From NCBI RefSeq assembly GCF_030463565.1, contig NC_134662.1, positions 868,001 through 932,000 of the forward strand: 64,000 bases of DNA, written 5' to 3'. The first letter of the stretch is position 1. Every line of letters starts with the position of its first letter. The notes beneath the pieces are model-generated. The model did not search any database and was not told where the DNA came from. It saw only the letters and a list, made by a program, of their open reading frames with translations. Positions 11,924 through 27,740 of the stretch are shown piece by piece. The translations under genes and the position numbers were made by a program. The stretch comes from Pelecanus crispus (taxonomy: Eukaryota > Chordata > Aves > Pelecaniformes > Pelecanidae).

Positions 11924-14900
11924 TGTGGCCCCTGTGCTCAGCAGAGAGGTCAGATCCTGCCCCATCTGCCGGCTCAGGGCACAGAGCCACGCCAAGGACA
12001 GCCCAGGAGCCCCTGGAGCCGCCTCCTTCCTCATTGTTTTCATCCGCGTCTCTGGATTTGAAGTACAGTGCGTTTTTTGAATTTTGGCGCCTGCCTGCAA
12101 ACTGTAACCCAACTGTTCCTGGATCGGCTCCAGCTCCCAGCGCCGTGCCTCTTGCCAGAGCTGCCTGTCTGCAATCTGTATAATTTCAAACATCGCTGCC
12201 TTCCCCCGAGCAGTCTAAAAAATGCATGTGAGCATCAAGCCATGCACTTAGAATGAACTTTTTCTCTCTCAACATGCAGTTTCCAACACCAGCAAATTCA
12301 TGGAAGACCAGTTATAAACTTAGGTTACGTTAAGCCAGAAAAAAATATTTTAGGAATGCTGAAAGCCTCTGTATAAGCGTTTTTGGGTTAGCTCATTTTT
12401 TCTGTTGTAATTTGATGTGATACTCTGCGCATCTGTCATGTTTTGGAAAGTCTTTTAAACCTGTTGCTTAATTTTGATTGATAATGTAATCCAGATGTAA
12501 ATCCCCTTTGTTCATGAAGTTCAGCCCAAATTTCCCCATTATTTTGTCTGTCAGATTTTTTAGGTAATGGCTTAGAAACTTTGAATGTTTCAAAGGTTTG
12601 GGTTTTTTTTTTTCCTTCTAATGTTACCAGTTATTTTCATAGTGCTGATATCAACTGCGTTGCAGTAAAATCTTTTTTTCTAAATATACTTCCTGAAATA
12701 TGCCTCAATAATAATACCTAATATTTTCTACATTTTTTTAGAAGGTCCCTTTCCTTAGCAGTAACCAGAACATTTGCACACTTTCATCCTTGGCACTGGT
12801 CTCCTTCCTTGTTATCTGAACATGTATGTTCACTTTTCCTATCTCTGCTAGAAAGAGGAGAACAGTTTGGGGATGGGATGGGGAGAGGAAAGCATCAAGG
12901 GAGGAGGGGAAGTGCAAAAGCTGAGAGCCACTGGACAACTGGGTTTTACAGGAAGTATAATGCATGCTTTAGTCATGAAATTAGCATCTGTTCAAATACT
13001 GGCCCTCTTGGATCACTCTGATGACATAGGTTAATATTGAACCAGAGTCAGTGTTGTCATTCGTCTCTCAATATTTAGCAATTAGTTTTTCAGTAAGGAC
13101 CTTGACAGTTCAGTGCTACCCAAAACAATTTTATAATAAACTCCCTCTCTGCTTTCAGAAGGTAGAATTGATTTTTTTGGCCAGGACACAATCATTTAGT
13201 GTTTAAAAAAGGGACAATCTAGGGATGCATCAGCCTTACCTGACTGGGGTGGCAGAGGGCCATGGCAATCCCTGGGGCTGCGTTCCCTGGGCTTTTCAGA
13301 TTGGGAACCTGTTTGGAGCACACCACCCACTTCCCCAGGTTTGCCCTTTGTGGAAAGCAGAGCACAGGAGAAGGCTGGTGCATGTACAGGTTTCACCCTG
13401 ATATAAAGTCAGGAACTTGGAAGTGCCCTGGGCTCAGTATCAGAGCTCTAGCTCAAAGGCACTTGCAATATAGCTGATTGGGTAGGATAAGAATAAATTT
13501 CTGGGATGTCAGATAACACAGACAGCAGTGATAGGCTCTGCCTAGCACTGGAGTGCTCCCATCAGATAAATGAAGAGATTACTTATAGTACGTAATAAAG
13601 ACAAAGGAAAACCTCATGTATCCTTTGATGCAGAGCATCTTCTCAGTTGTTGACCAGTTTCCTGTACAGTTGGGTGTAATGAGTTTTCTGATGCTGTCTG
13701 GGATTTCATAATGACTCCGACATTTTCACAAATCTGGGGACACAGGATTTCCACTGTTATTTCTTACCTCAACTGCTTTAGTTTCTCAGCAGCTGCTGCC
13801 ATGCTGTCCCCTTTCTCATTCTATACTTTATTATTTGTATGTCTCTAATAGCAGGTTTATTTCTGTCTTTTCTGTAGTCACCTAACTTCCCCTCTGCCTT
13901 GTGTTCCTTATCTCATTCTGAACAGCCTGTCAATGTTTAATTGATTGTCTCAGATATTTTCATTAATTTCAGGAAGGGGCAAGGATTGAACATATAGCAC
14001 AGAACATTTCCCTATCAGTCCAAATTCAATCCAGCTCAGCATAAGTGCTTAAAAAATTGCTAGCAGTGACTGCAAGTCTGGAAGAAGCACTCATACCTTG
14101 CCACAGATTTCAGCTCTAGAATTTCAGCTTTCATTGAATAAAATCGCTTCCAGCAATCAGGACAGAAAGCACCAAAGCAAGTAGAGAAAATTAATAGTAT
14201 GCCATGTGTCATGGATGAGATCTTCCTCATCTGCTGTGAGAAAGTTTGCTAAGAGACATCAAAAAAAGAGCAAAGAGGAACATAGTGCACAGTTGTGGGA
14301 TTAAAGCAAACATACGGCAGACTGTATGTAGAACAAGGATTTTTTTCAAGAGAAGACACCATGGCATAACATATAGAGGGCATATTTATTTCTAATTCCA
14401 GGTACATAATGTTTGGCAGGAGCCTTGAACAATAATATTCTTCTACTACTTTACCTCCTTACTGAGGCAGAATTCAACCTGTATCACACTGGGGGAAGTG
14501 TTCACCAAGCCTGGGGAATAGAATTCAGGTCTGTGCTTGGGATTGTTCACTCCTTTGTGTCAGGAAGGCAAGTGACTTTCATTGTCAGGAGGGCCTCGGT
14601 GGCCCTTTAGACTCCTGTAGTAGAACCAGACCCTGGTCTCATGTGACCAGAAAGAAATGAGAATTTCATTTAAAAACCCTCTCATATTTCCCCCCCCCAT
14701 CTCAACAGAAATGTGGCAAAGGAAGAAGCTGGGGGGTGTGAGTGCTCAGGGCTCCTCAACTTTCCACAATTCCACTTTTGTCACTTTTCCACACAGTGAT
14801 TTGCTTATAATACCACAAGCTAAAAAGAGCCATGTCTGTAACACAAGAGCAATGGAGAGACTTTCTACAGTACAACTCATTCACAGCCTTTATCAGGCAA

Positions 14901-16240
14901 CGGAAGTGTTGTAGTGTGTGATACACCACAGCCTTCAGTGTAGCATTAGCTACTGAGTCTTCCCCTCACTGGCTCCCCATAGCTGAGGAATTCTTCCAAA
15001 GTAATAGGAAGACAGACTTCTTGGCAATAAAATACCCTGAAAACACCACTGAAAACAGATGAGGTGGCCAGGTAGGAACAATATCACTATTTCCTTCTAG
15101 TCAGGCTGCCGGCAGCCCTAGAGTATGTGGAGGTGGAGCCATGGGCATTTGTGTGCATAACTAGCTATTTATATAGGTAAATAGCAAAATTAATCTAAGA
15201 TCAAGGAAGGGATTATTCATATTGTCTTTAATGAATTATTGGGCCAATAACCTCTGACATTAAGAGTTTTGACTTTCACATACAGAGCTGAATTTCATTC
15301 TAGTTATACTTTCAGGGCTCCAAAGAGAAAAGATTCCTCTGCGGCCTGCCAGGGTAGCCCCAGGTTCCCAGTGCTCTGTGGAGTTCAGGTTCCCTCATAA
15401 CACAAGCAAGCCCGTAATCTTTTAAGTCATTTGGCAGTTTGGAGAGTGTAGTGGAGGAGGGTGGGGACTGGCTCTGAAATGCAGTTCCTCTGAGTTCACA
15501 AAGCTTGCTTTATCAGCCAGGAGCAATCCCAGTGCTGGTCTGAGAATCTCTTAGATCATTGCTACACCAGTGGAGCTGTGGGAGGGGAGCATGCAGTGCT
15601 CACACCCCCACACTGTTATTATAGAAAACCTGGCACTGATCTCAAACACTAATGAAAACAAACCCAGTGTTTTTTTCAAAACAACCATTTGGCGCCTAAT
15701 TTTCAAATCCGCAGACCAACTGCAGCTGGCTCAGTGCCCATCACCATAGAGCTATTTACATATTTTCCTCCAGCAGCTGCAGTAACCTGTTATGTACCTC
15801 ATGTCTGGCCAGGCTGGCTCAGCCTCTGTCATGGTCTCACTGGAGATGGGTTAAGATTTCAATTTTATTCTGTTAAACAAACAAACAAACCCCCAGTGTG
15901 TTAGGAGCTCAGTTTTTAGCAGAAGGGTGAAAGCAGAAACCTTTGGCTCCCCTTTGAAAGGTAATTAGCCCATCATGCACTGTAATGTGAGCAATGCTGC
16001 ACATCTGGGAGTGCTGAGACTCCTTAAAGACAGAGCCTCTGTCAAAGGTGAAGTTTACAGAGTAAATGTATGTGAGAGGGGAGAAGACTGGTCTATGGAG
16101 ATAAAAAGGTATGTGCATGGGATTAATCTCTTGTGCATATTACATGATTAATAAAGAAGATGAAAGGAATGCTTTCTGCAATTTCAAAGTATGCTCCACC
16201 CAAGATCTCAAAGTATTTTACAAAGGATAATTTATCAAGC

Positions 16241-16266
16241 TTTATAATCTTGCTTTATAATCTTGC
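16241..16266 (+). repeat. 13-base tandem duplication
   Basis: Two perfect adjacent copies of TTTATAATCTTGC lie at 16241-16253 and 16254-16266, in AT-rich intergenic DNA. This looks like a small replication-slippage duplication. Confidence 0.85.
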
Positions 16267-19200
16267 AACAAAATTAAGATGACCATTAAGATTACTCAGT
16301 TAATGTCTGTATGTCTTGAGCTTCATGGAGTAGCTCGGTGGACCTGGCTTTCAGGTCCTATCAATGCATCTGTCTCATTGGAAAGTATTTTTCCAGTCCA
16401 CAGCTGGTGACAACAGTGAAGTGCTGGAGCACAGGCTCAGTTAGCACTTGTGCTGGAGCTGCATGTCCTTAACATGAGGGACAGCTCTGACTAACCGTGA
16501 ACCTACAACAGGAAGCCATTCGCTGCCTTGAGTTTGGTACCTGACTGTACAAACGAGACCCTGCCCTACCCCGCTCTCCTGCAGCCTGTGCTGTGTACTA
16601 AATTTTGAAGGCCAGCAGCATCATGTCACTTCTTTCTCTACCACCAGCGCACTGTGGGTGGGTGTGGGTGGGTAGGTGCAAGAATCAGATGTTTTGGGCA
16701 GCCGTGAAAGACATTAGCTTGAGCAAATGAGTAAATGAGCAAGAACTACAGCAAATGAGGAGAAGCTTTAGGTTGATGGAGATATTTGCAGGCTACCTCA
16801 ATACTGCTAAACTCCATTTCTGGGTATGAGAATATCATAGCTTTGTAGCATTTAATTTGTTTTATAATGTCTGCAAAAATATTACGTGCTTCAGCAGCTT
16901 CAGCTTGGCCCTGCATGGTGCAGTGTGGACAGTGGTGCACAGTTTTGCCCACTGGAAAGATTGGGGTGATTACACAGTGGGAGCTGGAGAGATGTCGTTG
17001 CTCGGTGGGTAATCTGCCCAAGTGCAGGAATTTCAAAGCTGGGGCTGCTCGGACTGAACCTCTGAGCTCCCTCAAGTGCAAAAGATTATATATAACTCCA
17101 TGGAATCCAGAGAAATAACTGGTGAGTTTGAAGTATTGAGCTTCCCAACCTGCAGAGAACTAATAAATGGTGTCCACCTCTGTCACTCTCAGTAGTGTGG
17201 ACAGGTGCTTTGAAGGGGTCTGCGATATTGCCGTCATGCATGATTCAGGGCTTCATCGGACTCTGGGGATTTACTCACACCATTAATGGAGATGCTAGCC
17301 CCAGGCATAATCCCCCTGCCGCAGTGTACGTAGCCCAATCCAGATGTGTGCAACTCCTGTGGCACATGTGGATGTGTTCTTGATGCCTGCTTGGGGTCTA
17401 GCACGCCTTTGGTGGTTGTCTTGGAGAGTGGTCTGCCTGAAAACACCTGCCTGATGTGCGAGACCTGGACTCTGTCTGCTGAGCTTTAACAAGTGAGATT
17501 AATCTGCTATCTGCTGGATAATAAAGAAGAAGCTGATAAACCATTATGTAACTGTTGCTGGGTTTGCATTTTTATAACAGATTTGGAGTGGGAGGCCAAA
17601 GAGTGCTAGGAAACTGTAAACTGCTAAATGGCCTCAGGTATGAAGGAAGGCAGAGAGATTGGTATGGGGTTACGTGGTTAGTGAGGCCATTGGCAGCATA
17701 TACTGACATTTTAATTTAAAAAGCAGTAAAGACTTAAGTCAATGATGTGTCCACGTGGGGGAACACCACATGCATGGCTAATATCATGTAGATGAACTTG
17801 CAGGAGTCAGCATGCTGATGGCTGGAAATGAGCATCCTCTTTCCCGTGCCTGTACTGTGCTGGTCTGCAGTGGTCTGGAGGGACAGACAGTCTGATCTGT
17901 GCAAGCGTGTTGCAGAATAGAAATCACTATCCAGCCACTATACCCTTCCTGCTAAGCAAATACATTTTGATGATATGTTACTCAGTGGTTCTGGTTCAGT
18001 GGCCACCCCACCCAGTCTGCCAGTGATGCGGGTTGGGTCTGCAGGACTGGCTTGAGGCCAGAGGGGAGAATACCTCCACCCTACCTCTGGCAAGGAGCTG
18101 GGAGTCCTTTGGCTGCATGACCAGAAAGCAGGACTCCCACAAGGAGAAAATCCTGTGTGAAGAATCTACACTTATATGGGCCACCCACAGGCACTATAAC
18201 TGCTTAGCCCTTTGCGTTTGCTCTGTCTTTACACAAATCTTTTGAATGTTGTTTACTTTTTCATTCAAATAGTTTTCTCCACCACCCTGCACATTTCTCC
18301 TTTGGTGTCAACAACAGACAGCACCCTGGCCACACCAACCAATTCATGACCAATTTTCCTGTTCGTTCTTGTCAAAAATGCCTTCTTATGTAAAAGAAAT
18401 AGCAATATTCGCTTTCTACTGGACTCTCCTGTTGGCATTTGTACAAGGAAGGACCGACACCTCCTTGGAAGGTGAATACCCCCATTACTCCTTTCTTCTC
18501 AGGAAACAATCTTGCAGGGTTGTCCTTGCAATCCTTGGCCTGTTGGTGGGTCTTCTCCTGAAAGAAGTCACTTTGGGAAACACCTCCCCTTTACAGTCCC
18601 CCCATCTTCCTCAACCCTTGCATCATTCTTGCTGCTTTTCTGGCTTCCTTTGGCCTGAAGACCTCTGTGACCAGTGGCTGCCCTGCAGGAGGTCACAGGT
18701 ATGCCCCGGACTCTGCAGATGTCCCCAGCCTCTGAGGATAAAGCATGGGCAGGTAATCCATCCATGCAAGCAAGGAGTGGGAAATGTTAGAGCTCTAAGT
18801 TTTTTCTAAACATGCTGTGTCATGACATCAGTCATGTAAAAACGCTTTGTAGCTGCCTGGCGGCATACTGTGTAAGTACACAGCACAGCTGACAGCCAGC
18901 TCACACACAGCTGCTCCTTTGGAATGGTGTCACTGGAGAAATGAATGGGAGCCTCTATGCTGGGGAGCCCTTCTTGCCTCCACTGGGGCATGCCACTCAA
19001 AGCCCTCTTGGCATGGGTAAGAGACGTGCCCTTGCTTAGGGGGACCAGGTCTGGGCACAGCAGTTCGTAGCAATCGTCCCATTCACTGGCTGTGACTGCC
19101 GCCCATGTCTCTTGTGCATGCCGCAGACTGAGCACCTGACCCCACCTTCTCCTCCGACCTCCTCTTCAACAACCGGATCCTTGGCACTGCAAGGGCCTCC

Positions 19201-22200
19201 CTGCAGGCTCCCATGCTGGCAGCCCCTTCTCCTGTGCCTTGTTACTGCACAGCTGAGAGCTGCACCCTGGGCTAGGAGCAGCACTCCTCCCAGTCCAGAA
19301 CAGCATGCCCAGGTAGAGGAAAGCCATGGAGGGCTGAGCACCTGCTGAACTAGAAATAAGGGCCAACTCTGAACCTCCATCTGAACCTTGAGGTCCTCAC
19401 AGGCTGAGAGGCTTCTGCCTCCGTCCAGGATGCTCCTCATGGCTGGGACAGCCCAAGACCCTACTGGCACAGACTGATGATTGGGATGAGCTCATCTGGC
19501 CTCCCAGTGCTGCCCAAATGGGCAATGCACCCTCACTGCCCCAACCACACCATCCAGCCTTCTCCCTTGCGCCTGCAGTGACACTCAACTGGCCCACCAA
19601 GGAACTGGGGCATGAGCTCATCCCCACAGAAGCCATTCATATCTATATGGCATTCAGCCATTGCAAAACATTGCAAAATATTGGCCGTCTTGTAAAAGGC
19701 AGCAATAACATAAATGGTGGTTCCATTTGTCCAAAGTGGCTAGTTCTGAGGGAGATCCGTAGCACTGTAAATGGCCTTTCCCACCTGATAAGGATGAAAC
19801 CTCTCCATCCCCAGCAACAGCAGCAAGTAGGAAATGAAGGTAAGTCACTGCGGTCCTACTGAAACGTGCGCTGGCACAGCAGCATGTGATACACCAGTAC
19901 AGCAGCTGCAGGGGAAACTGAGGTTCTCCTCTATGTGGTTCCCTTCAGGAAGGCAGGAAATTTGCTTCTCAATGACAGAAACAAAGGTTGTTTACCCAGG
20001 CATATCCTTTTCACTTGGAAGTGATGAGCAACTTACAAGGAAGACCAAAGCTGAGGCATCTACAATTGCAGAAGTGAATACAAAATTAAGGCATTCCATT
20101 GCATGGCAACAGAGGTGAAGTAGATTAGCCCAGACTGTAAAATCCAAGGGTTGTAAGCCCCAGTGCAGCCCCAGAAGGGTTAAATCCTTTCCTTCAGCAG
20201 AAAGCCTGTCTGAAATGGCAGCTGCAGATGGTTCCTCAGTTCAGGCAGAGCAGGCAGGCAGACTGGCCAGGTGGACAAAAACCATTGTTCAGTAGAAGCT
20301 CCAAGGAACAGGCAGGGGTTGTTTTCCAGTTTTGCCTGGAGCAGGTGGACTTGGGAACAGATGCCAGTCTGTGGCAGCATGGCTGACAGTTTTAGCAGTG
20401 CGCCTGTGCTATAAAAGAAGCCTTTGCAGAAAACAGAACATCAGAAATACACAGAGCCTTCCCTGTTCTTTGGTGTTACACGTAGCGATAGGGGAACTGC
20501 TGCAGGGTTGTCTGCCTTTCCTCTCTCAGGAGTGCAGTTTTTCTGGTGTCTCTGTGGGTGCCTGCATGTCCATGCATATGTGCTGCTTTGGAGGGGACAC
20601 CACAGCTTGAGTGGAGCAGCTGGTGCCCTTGCTTATGGGGTGATGTAGGAGAAGAATTTAGCATATTGTTTCCTCTCCTGGTTTTGGTGGTAGAGGCTGT
20701 TGGTTTCTGATTTTGCTGTGGAAAGTCTTGCAAGTTACCAAATACTTCTGGGGGATATTGTCTGGACCCCAGTTTACTTACCAAGACCAGAGTTTTCTTT
20801 AAAGTCAGGTTCAAACTACTTCAGGTGGAAGAACCAAGGACCAATGTGAAAATTGCCCTATGATGTGCAAAGCAGTGTTTTGTTTAAAAGTATGCTTAAA
20901 CTTAACTAATAAATCACCACGAAAGAGAGTGGTTAGAGTCTCTGTCACAAAGCAGGGCTTTAAAACTTTGTGAGAGAGACAGTGAGCAACACAGTAACTG
21001 TCCGGCAGAAGGCAGCCAGAGGTTAGCCTGGCTGGGCTGAGACTGATGCAGCACGTTCCCCTGTGCTGAGGCTTGCTTGGCAAACACTATGTAGGGAGAG
21101 ACAAAGCGTCCAAAGGCAGTGGAGTCATTCCAGCGGGAGAGGGCTGTTTTTATTAAAAGAGGTAGCTGTGGGGAGTCTGCGGTGACCTTCACTTCCCTCC
21201 CAAGGAGCTTAAGCAAGGAAGGGCCACCTTGGTTTGGCTCTGATCGCTCTCTGGACAGCTCCGTTACACACCAGGGACTCTTCCACCCCGGCATCTCACC
21301 AATGGAGGCTGGATGGACCCCTTCCCTAGCTCTCTCCTGCCTCCTCAAAAGAGCACAGTGGAGCCATGGTGGCAGCTACCACTAAGTGCCCAAGCAGTGC
21401 CAGCATAGCACTGTGTGCCTGTGAGAGGGGCCTTTCTCATAATCACAAGTTTCTGTGTCTGACAGCCACAGCCAATTCTTAGCTGGCAGAGAGAGATGTT
21501 ATCACTTCTGCTGTCCCCGCATCCTCTTTTCAGAGCCCTGTTCTATCTTGGTGCATGGGGTTATTTCCATCCCTGACTGTGAGGGCGTCAGTTGCAGAAA
21601 TATTGCGTATGATGAAACCTGTGCAGGGATTTTTGCTGGTTGCTGTTGTGAGTAATTATTTCCTGGAAGACAGTGAGTCTCCATCACTTGGGGAAACACC
21701 CTGCATGGACATGTGAAGCTGAGCTAATGAAGCACAGAGAAGACCTCAGTGCAGAAACAAACAGCCCAGAGCCCTGCAGAAGTGAGTGGGGCTTTCAGGT
21801 GTTTGAGGTCCAGAAGCCTCCAGCGGGACAGCCAGGATGCACAGGGGAAGGGGCTCTTCCAGAAGAAATCAGTGCACTGAGAGCAACAAGGTCTCAGCCC
21901 AAAGGCGAGGCCTCGGCTACCTGTGGGAATGGTGAAGTGCTTTCACACTGGTTGCTATGCATATTTTTGGTAATTAACATAAGACAGTAGCCTCTGAATT
22001 TAAAGTGGCCTGGATTTAGGCATGAGGCTGAGCCTGTCTCCTGCTTGCCTTCCTGATGCCCAGACTTACCAGCCTCCCTGGGTCTGTTGGCTCACAGGGT
22101 GACCCATGGTGCTTGCTAGAAGACATCTGGCAGCAAAACATGGCTGGATCTTGGCAAATGCAAACACCTGCATCTTGCAAGGCCTTGGCCAAGGAGGGGT

Positions 22201-23129
22201 AAGACAGGAAGGTGAAGTGCTGCTGGACAGCAGCAGGCTACAGCTTCCTGACTGTCCTCCTCACTTCTGGAGAGGCGATTAAGTTCATGCTTGGAATTAC
22301 TGGGTAAAGGGCCTCCACCACTGTGCCCGCTATGGGAACACATCCTGTGAGAGCATCTTCAATGTTACGCAACAGCTTGTTGGTGGGTGTAGGCGCCACT
22401 GCGACCCTCTGGGAATTCTGGCTCCCCTGGGAGGAGGGAACCATGGTTGCAAGTGGTGGATCTCAGAAAGCATGTGTGGCTTTTTGGCCATGACAGCATG
22501 CAGGGGGCTGACTGAAAGACAGATGCAGTGAAATGGGCAGGTGGAGATGATTTTGGACTTGACTTGGCTGCCTGCCTTGAAGGCCCATACCTCTGCAGTA
22601 AGCAGGATGATCTTCAGGTTCAGAAGACTATGGGGTCCAAGACATCATCATTTAGCTGTGTATCCTGTGCTTCTGTGAGGTGGATCATGGATTGTGCTGA
22701 TTCTATACTTGGAAAAGAGGAGGGACGCTAAGATAAACCTCATCTGTCTTGTGGCAGAGAATGGCACTCTCTTTATAAACCTGGAGCAGATGGGAGAAGA
22801 GCAAGGTGTTCACATGCTGAACTTCTCCTTCTTCCCTTGGTCTTCAGCCAAGTCCAGCTGAACTCTGGCTTTTTCAGTTCTGTCCCTGCATGTCCATGCA
22901 ATGCTTGTGTATGTCTCTTGGGAAGCTCAATGCTGCTTCCACCTTCCATGCTCTTCATTTTTGCATTTAAACTCAATCTAGAATTCCCCATTCAGCCAGT
23001 CTGGCCTCCTGCTGTACTTAGTTGACTTCTGGCACATTGGGATGGATCATTCTTATACTCCTTCTTCTCCATCAGTTAATCAGAAATTCAGCTGTCTGCT
23101 TCACACCTACCTCAGCTCACTTCTGCTTC

Positions 23130-23490
23130 TCCTCCATGCTGAAAAAGCCTCATTCCTTCCACCTTCCTCACAGGACATATGCTCCAGGCCTCAGACATCT
23201 TCATGGCCCTCCTCTGAACTCATTCCAGTTTATCAATGTTTTTCTTGCACTGCGAGGCCTGAACCTAGACACAGTACTCCCGATGTGATCTAATGAGCAC
23301 TGAATAAAGGGAACAATCACTTCCTTTAACCTACAAGGTGCACTTCTGTTAATACAGCCCAGTATGTTCACCACAGACAGGACACACTGCAGACATTCAG
23401 CCTATTGTCCACCAGGACCCCCATGTCCTTTGCAGCAGAGCCAGTCAGTGCCAACCTGGGGCTTCTGATTCAGCCCCCATTATGTGGTTT
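23130..23490 (-). mobile_element. CR1 LINE remnant (C-terminal ORF2)
   Basis: On the minus strand this corresponds to the C-terminal part of CR1 ORF2, recognisable by the anti-sense landmarks TCCACCAGGACCCCCATGTC (from L-G-V-L-V-D) near 23410 and the block around 23215-23290 that encodes V-Q-F-W-A-P-type residues. It is diverged and lacks both the CR1 3' tail and the upstream half of the reverse transcriptase. It sits in the intergenic region about 2 kb upstream of RPL36. Boundaries are approximate. Confidence 0.75.
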
Positions 23491-25647
23491 CCTTTACCTT
23501 ATCTCCCTTTTTTCTCTTTCCCATGCTCACCTGATGGGGTCTTTGCTCATAATGGCTCTGGGAAAGTAATAAGGCAGAGTGTGGTGACTTAATGCAGAAT
23601 TCAAAGCAAAGGGGAAATTCAGCTGAGATGCAAGCCATTTGCAAATGCTGGGAATGTGGGAGAAGGCATTTACCACTGTTGGAATGGGGCAAAAGCTTCT
23701 GGAAACTGAAAATCTGGATTTTCTAGTAGGGACTTGTGAAGGCAATGATGGGAGGCAAAGGGTCTGAAAGAACCTTTTCTTGGGGGGAAGGCGGTGTTTT
23801 TTGGGGAGGGGTTTCGATGAAGAATAAGAAGGTAAAATGAGGAGAAACCCAAGGAGAGTTTGGGAGCTGTACATCTATGTGTGTGCACATTGAGTGGAAG
23901 AGAAGAAGGTGTCATGAGCGGAACATAGCAATAGCCAGCGTGAGTGGGGGAAGAGCCCCATGTCTGCAGCACGCTCTGCTGTGGGGTTCATGCTCGCAGA
24001 CTGGGCAGCAGAAAGCATCCTCCTCCTCCTCCGGGCAAGCGTTTATTTCAGGGGCACCATGCCTGATGGTGGTCAGAGAGATGAACCAGGTAGGATCCCC
24101 TTCTTCTGCACACCCAGAGCTGAGGTAAGCAGCCGCCTTCAGATAGCTCCAGGCACAACAACAGTGGCAGGAGAGGTGACACCTTCTCCAGCCTGGAGTG
24201 TGCAGCAGCTCCTCCTCAAGGAAAACCAGAGCTTGTGGATGGGTGGACCTTTAGCTGCCCCGTATGATAGTTCTCATTAGTAAAGTGGACATCAAACTTG
24301 GGTTGATTTTAGAGGTGCATATAAAAAAATTGTCATTCCTACCTTTTTTTGCTTGACTTTCAGAAATGTTAGAGTGAAGCAGGTTGGGGGTTCCTTTTGT
24401 CTATATAGCACAGTCATCTTCACCCTGCAAATGTCTGTCAATATTCTGCCCTCCTGTGGAGAAAAGCATTAGAGCTAGACCCATTTCACCATCTAAGGGA
24501 CAAATACTCCTCACTGCTTGAATTTGTGCCATGAGCTGGGCCCAACGAGACAGAGTCCAATCAGACTTTGTGTGTTAGTTGGAACAACTGCTCTGGTATG
24601 GCAGGAACAACTTCTGCAAAGACTAGTTCTATAGTCTGTCTAACAGCAAGATGTAAAATTCTGTAATTTGTTTAAAATGTCAAGATTTTAAGTTTTTCAA
24701 TTAAATTTGGATTTTTAATTCAGTATTTTCAATTTTAAGAAATTAAATGGAATTGCCTTTGAAAGCTGAAAACAGTTCATTGGGTTGAACAACATGTTTG
24801 CCTCAATTCTTTCTCAGAGGTAAGTCTTTGTCCAGGCAAGAAAATCCAAACTCTTTCATTTCAACAAAATTGTTTCATCTGTTTCTTTTGATTTGTCTAT
24901 CCAACATGGCCAAATCATAGTCCAGCAATATGAAAGTTTTAATTTGTGTGAGAAAAATCTGTAAAAGCTTGGCTTGGCCACAGAGTGTGGTCTGACCTAC
25001 GGCCTGCATCGGTGGTGACTCCCCGCACGAGTTTCGGTGCCTGGACATCACGTCCAGCCGCAGGGCAGGCCTAATGGCTGCATTCACGCATGCTTGATGT
25101 TCGTGGACCTGCAAAAAAGTCTAATTCCTCCTGCACTTTTGTCCTCCTGTCTCCACAGATCGCCGCCGGTGAAGGCGAACAGCGCTTGCCGAGGACGCTG
25201 TGAGGGCCCTGACCGGGAGGCTGCTGGGGGCGGGCGCGTCGGGCCCCCCCGCCCTCGCCACTTCTGGCCTTGGCCTCATCCGCCCCATCTGACACCCAAC
25301 CCGCGGCTCCGGCGGGCCCTTCCGGGGGTGCTGGGTGACCCCGTGCCGCCGGGACCCCCCGTGCCGGGGACGCCGCTCAAGGCCTCCCCCGCGGGATCGC
25401 GGCTTTCGGCGCCTCCGGCGGTGGCGAGGGCAGCGCCCGCCCCCAGGGGCCGCCCTCCCCACCCGCCTCTATGGTCGCGGCGCGAGATAGCGCGCCCTCA
25501 GCCCCGCGTGGCGCGCCGGAAGAGGCGCTGTCCCAGCGTTCCGCGCGCACGCCCTTCTTCCGGTGCGGCGCCATCAGCGGAGGGGCCGGTGCGGGCCGGG
25601 GATCCGCGTCCATCCGCGTCGGCGCTGAGCGCTCTCTCCCCGCAGGC

Positions 25648-27715
<2,068 letters not shown>

Positions 27716-27734
27716 GCTGTACAGTGTGTAACTC

Positions 27735-27740
27735 AATAAA
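27735..27740 (+). terminator. RPL36: RPL36 poly(A) signal
   Basis: A canonical AATAAA lies 20 bases after the stop codon, giving the very short 3' UTR typical of ribosomal-protein mRNAs. A second AATAAA at 28327-28332 could serve as a rarely used distal site. Confidence 0.9.

Larger units (their letters stand above)
10091..25019. other. Intergenic region between LMNB2 and RPL36
   Basis: About 15 kb without a gene that I can recognise on either strand. The region includes one CR1 remnant (23130-23490), a strong ZNF143-type motif at 11905-11923, a 13-base tandem duplication near 16241, and many short reading frames with no domain or clear exon signals. GADD45B, which neighbours LMNB2 in human, was looked for and not seen. 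Two frames (18378-18809 plus and 22238-22444 minus) look slightly more protein-like than the rest but remain unassigned. Regulatory elements may be present but cannot be named from one sequence. Confidence 0.6.

Noticed and set aside
10091-25019. GADD45B or another known neighbour between LMNB2 and RPL36
   Set aside because: No frame resembles GADD45B or any other family that I could recognise.
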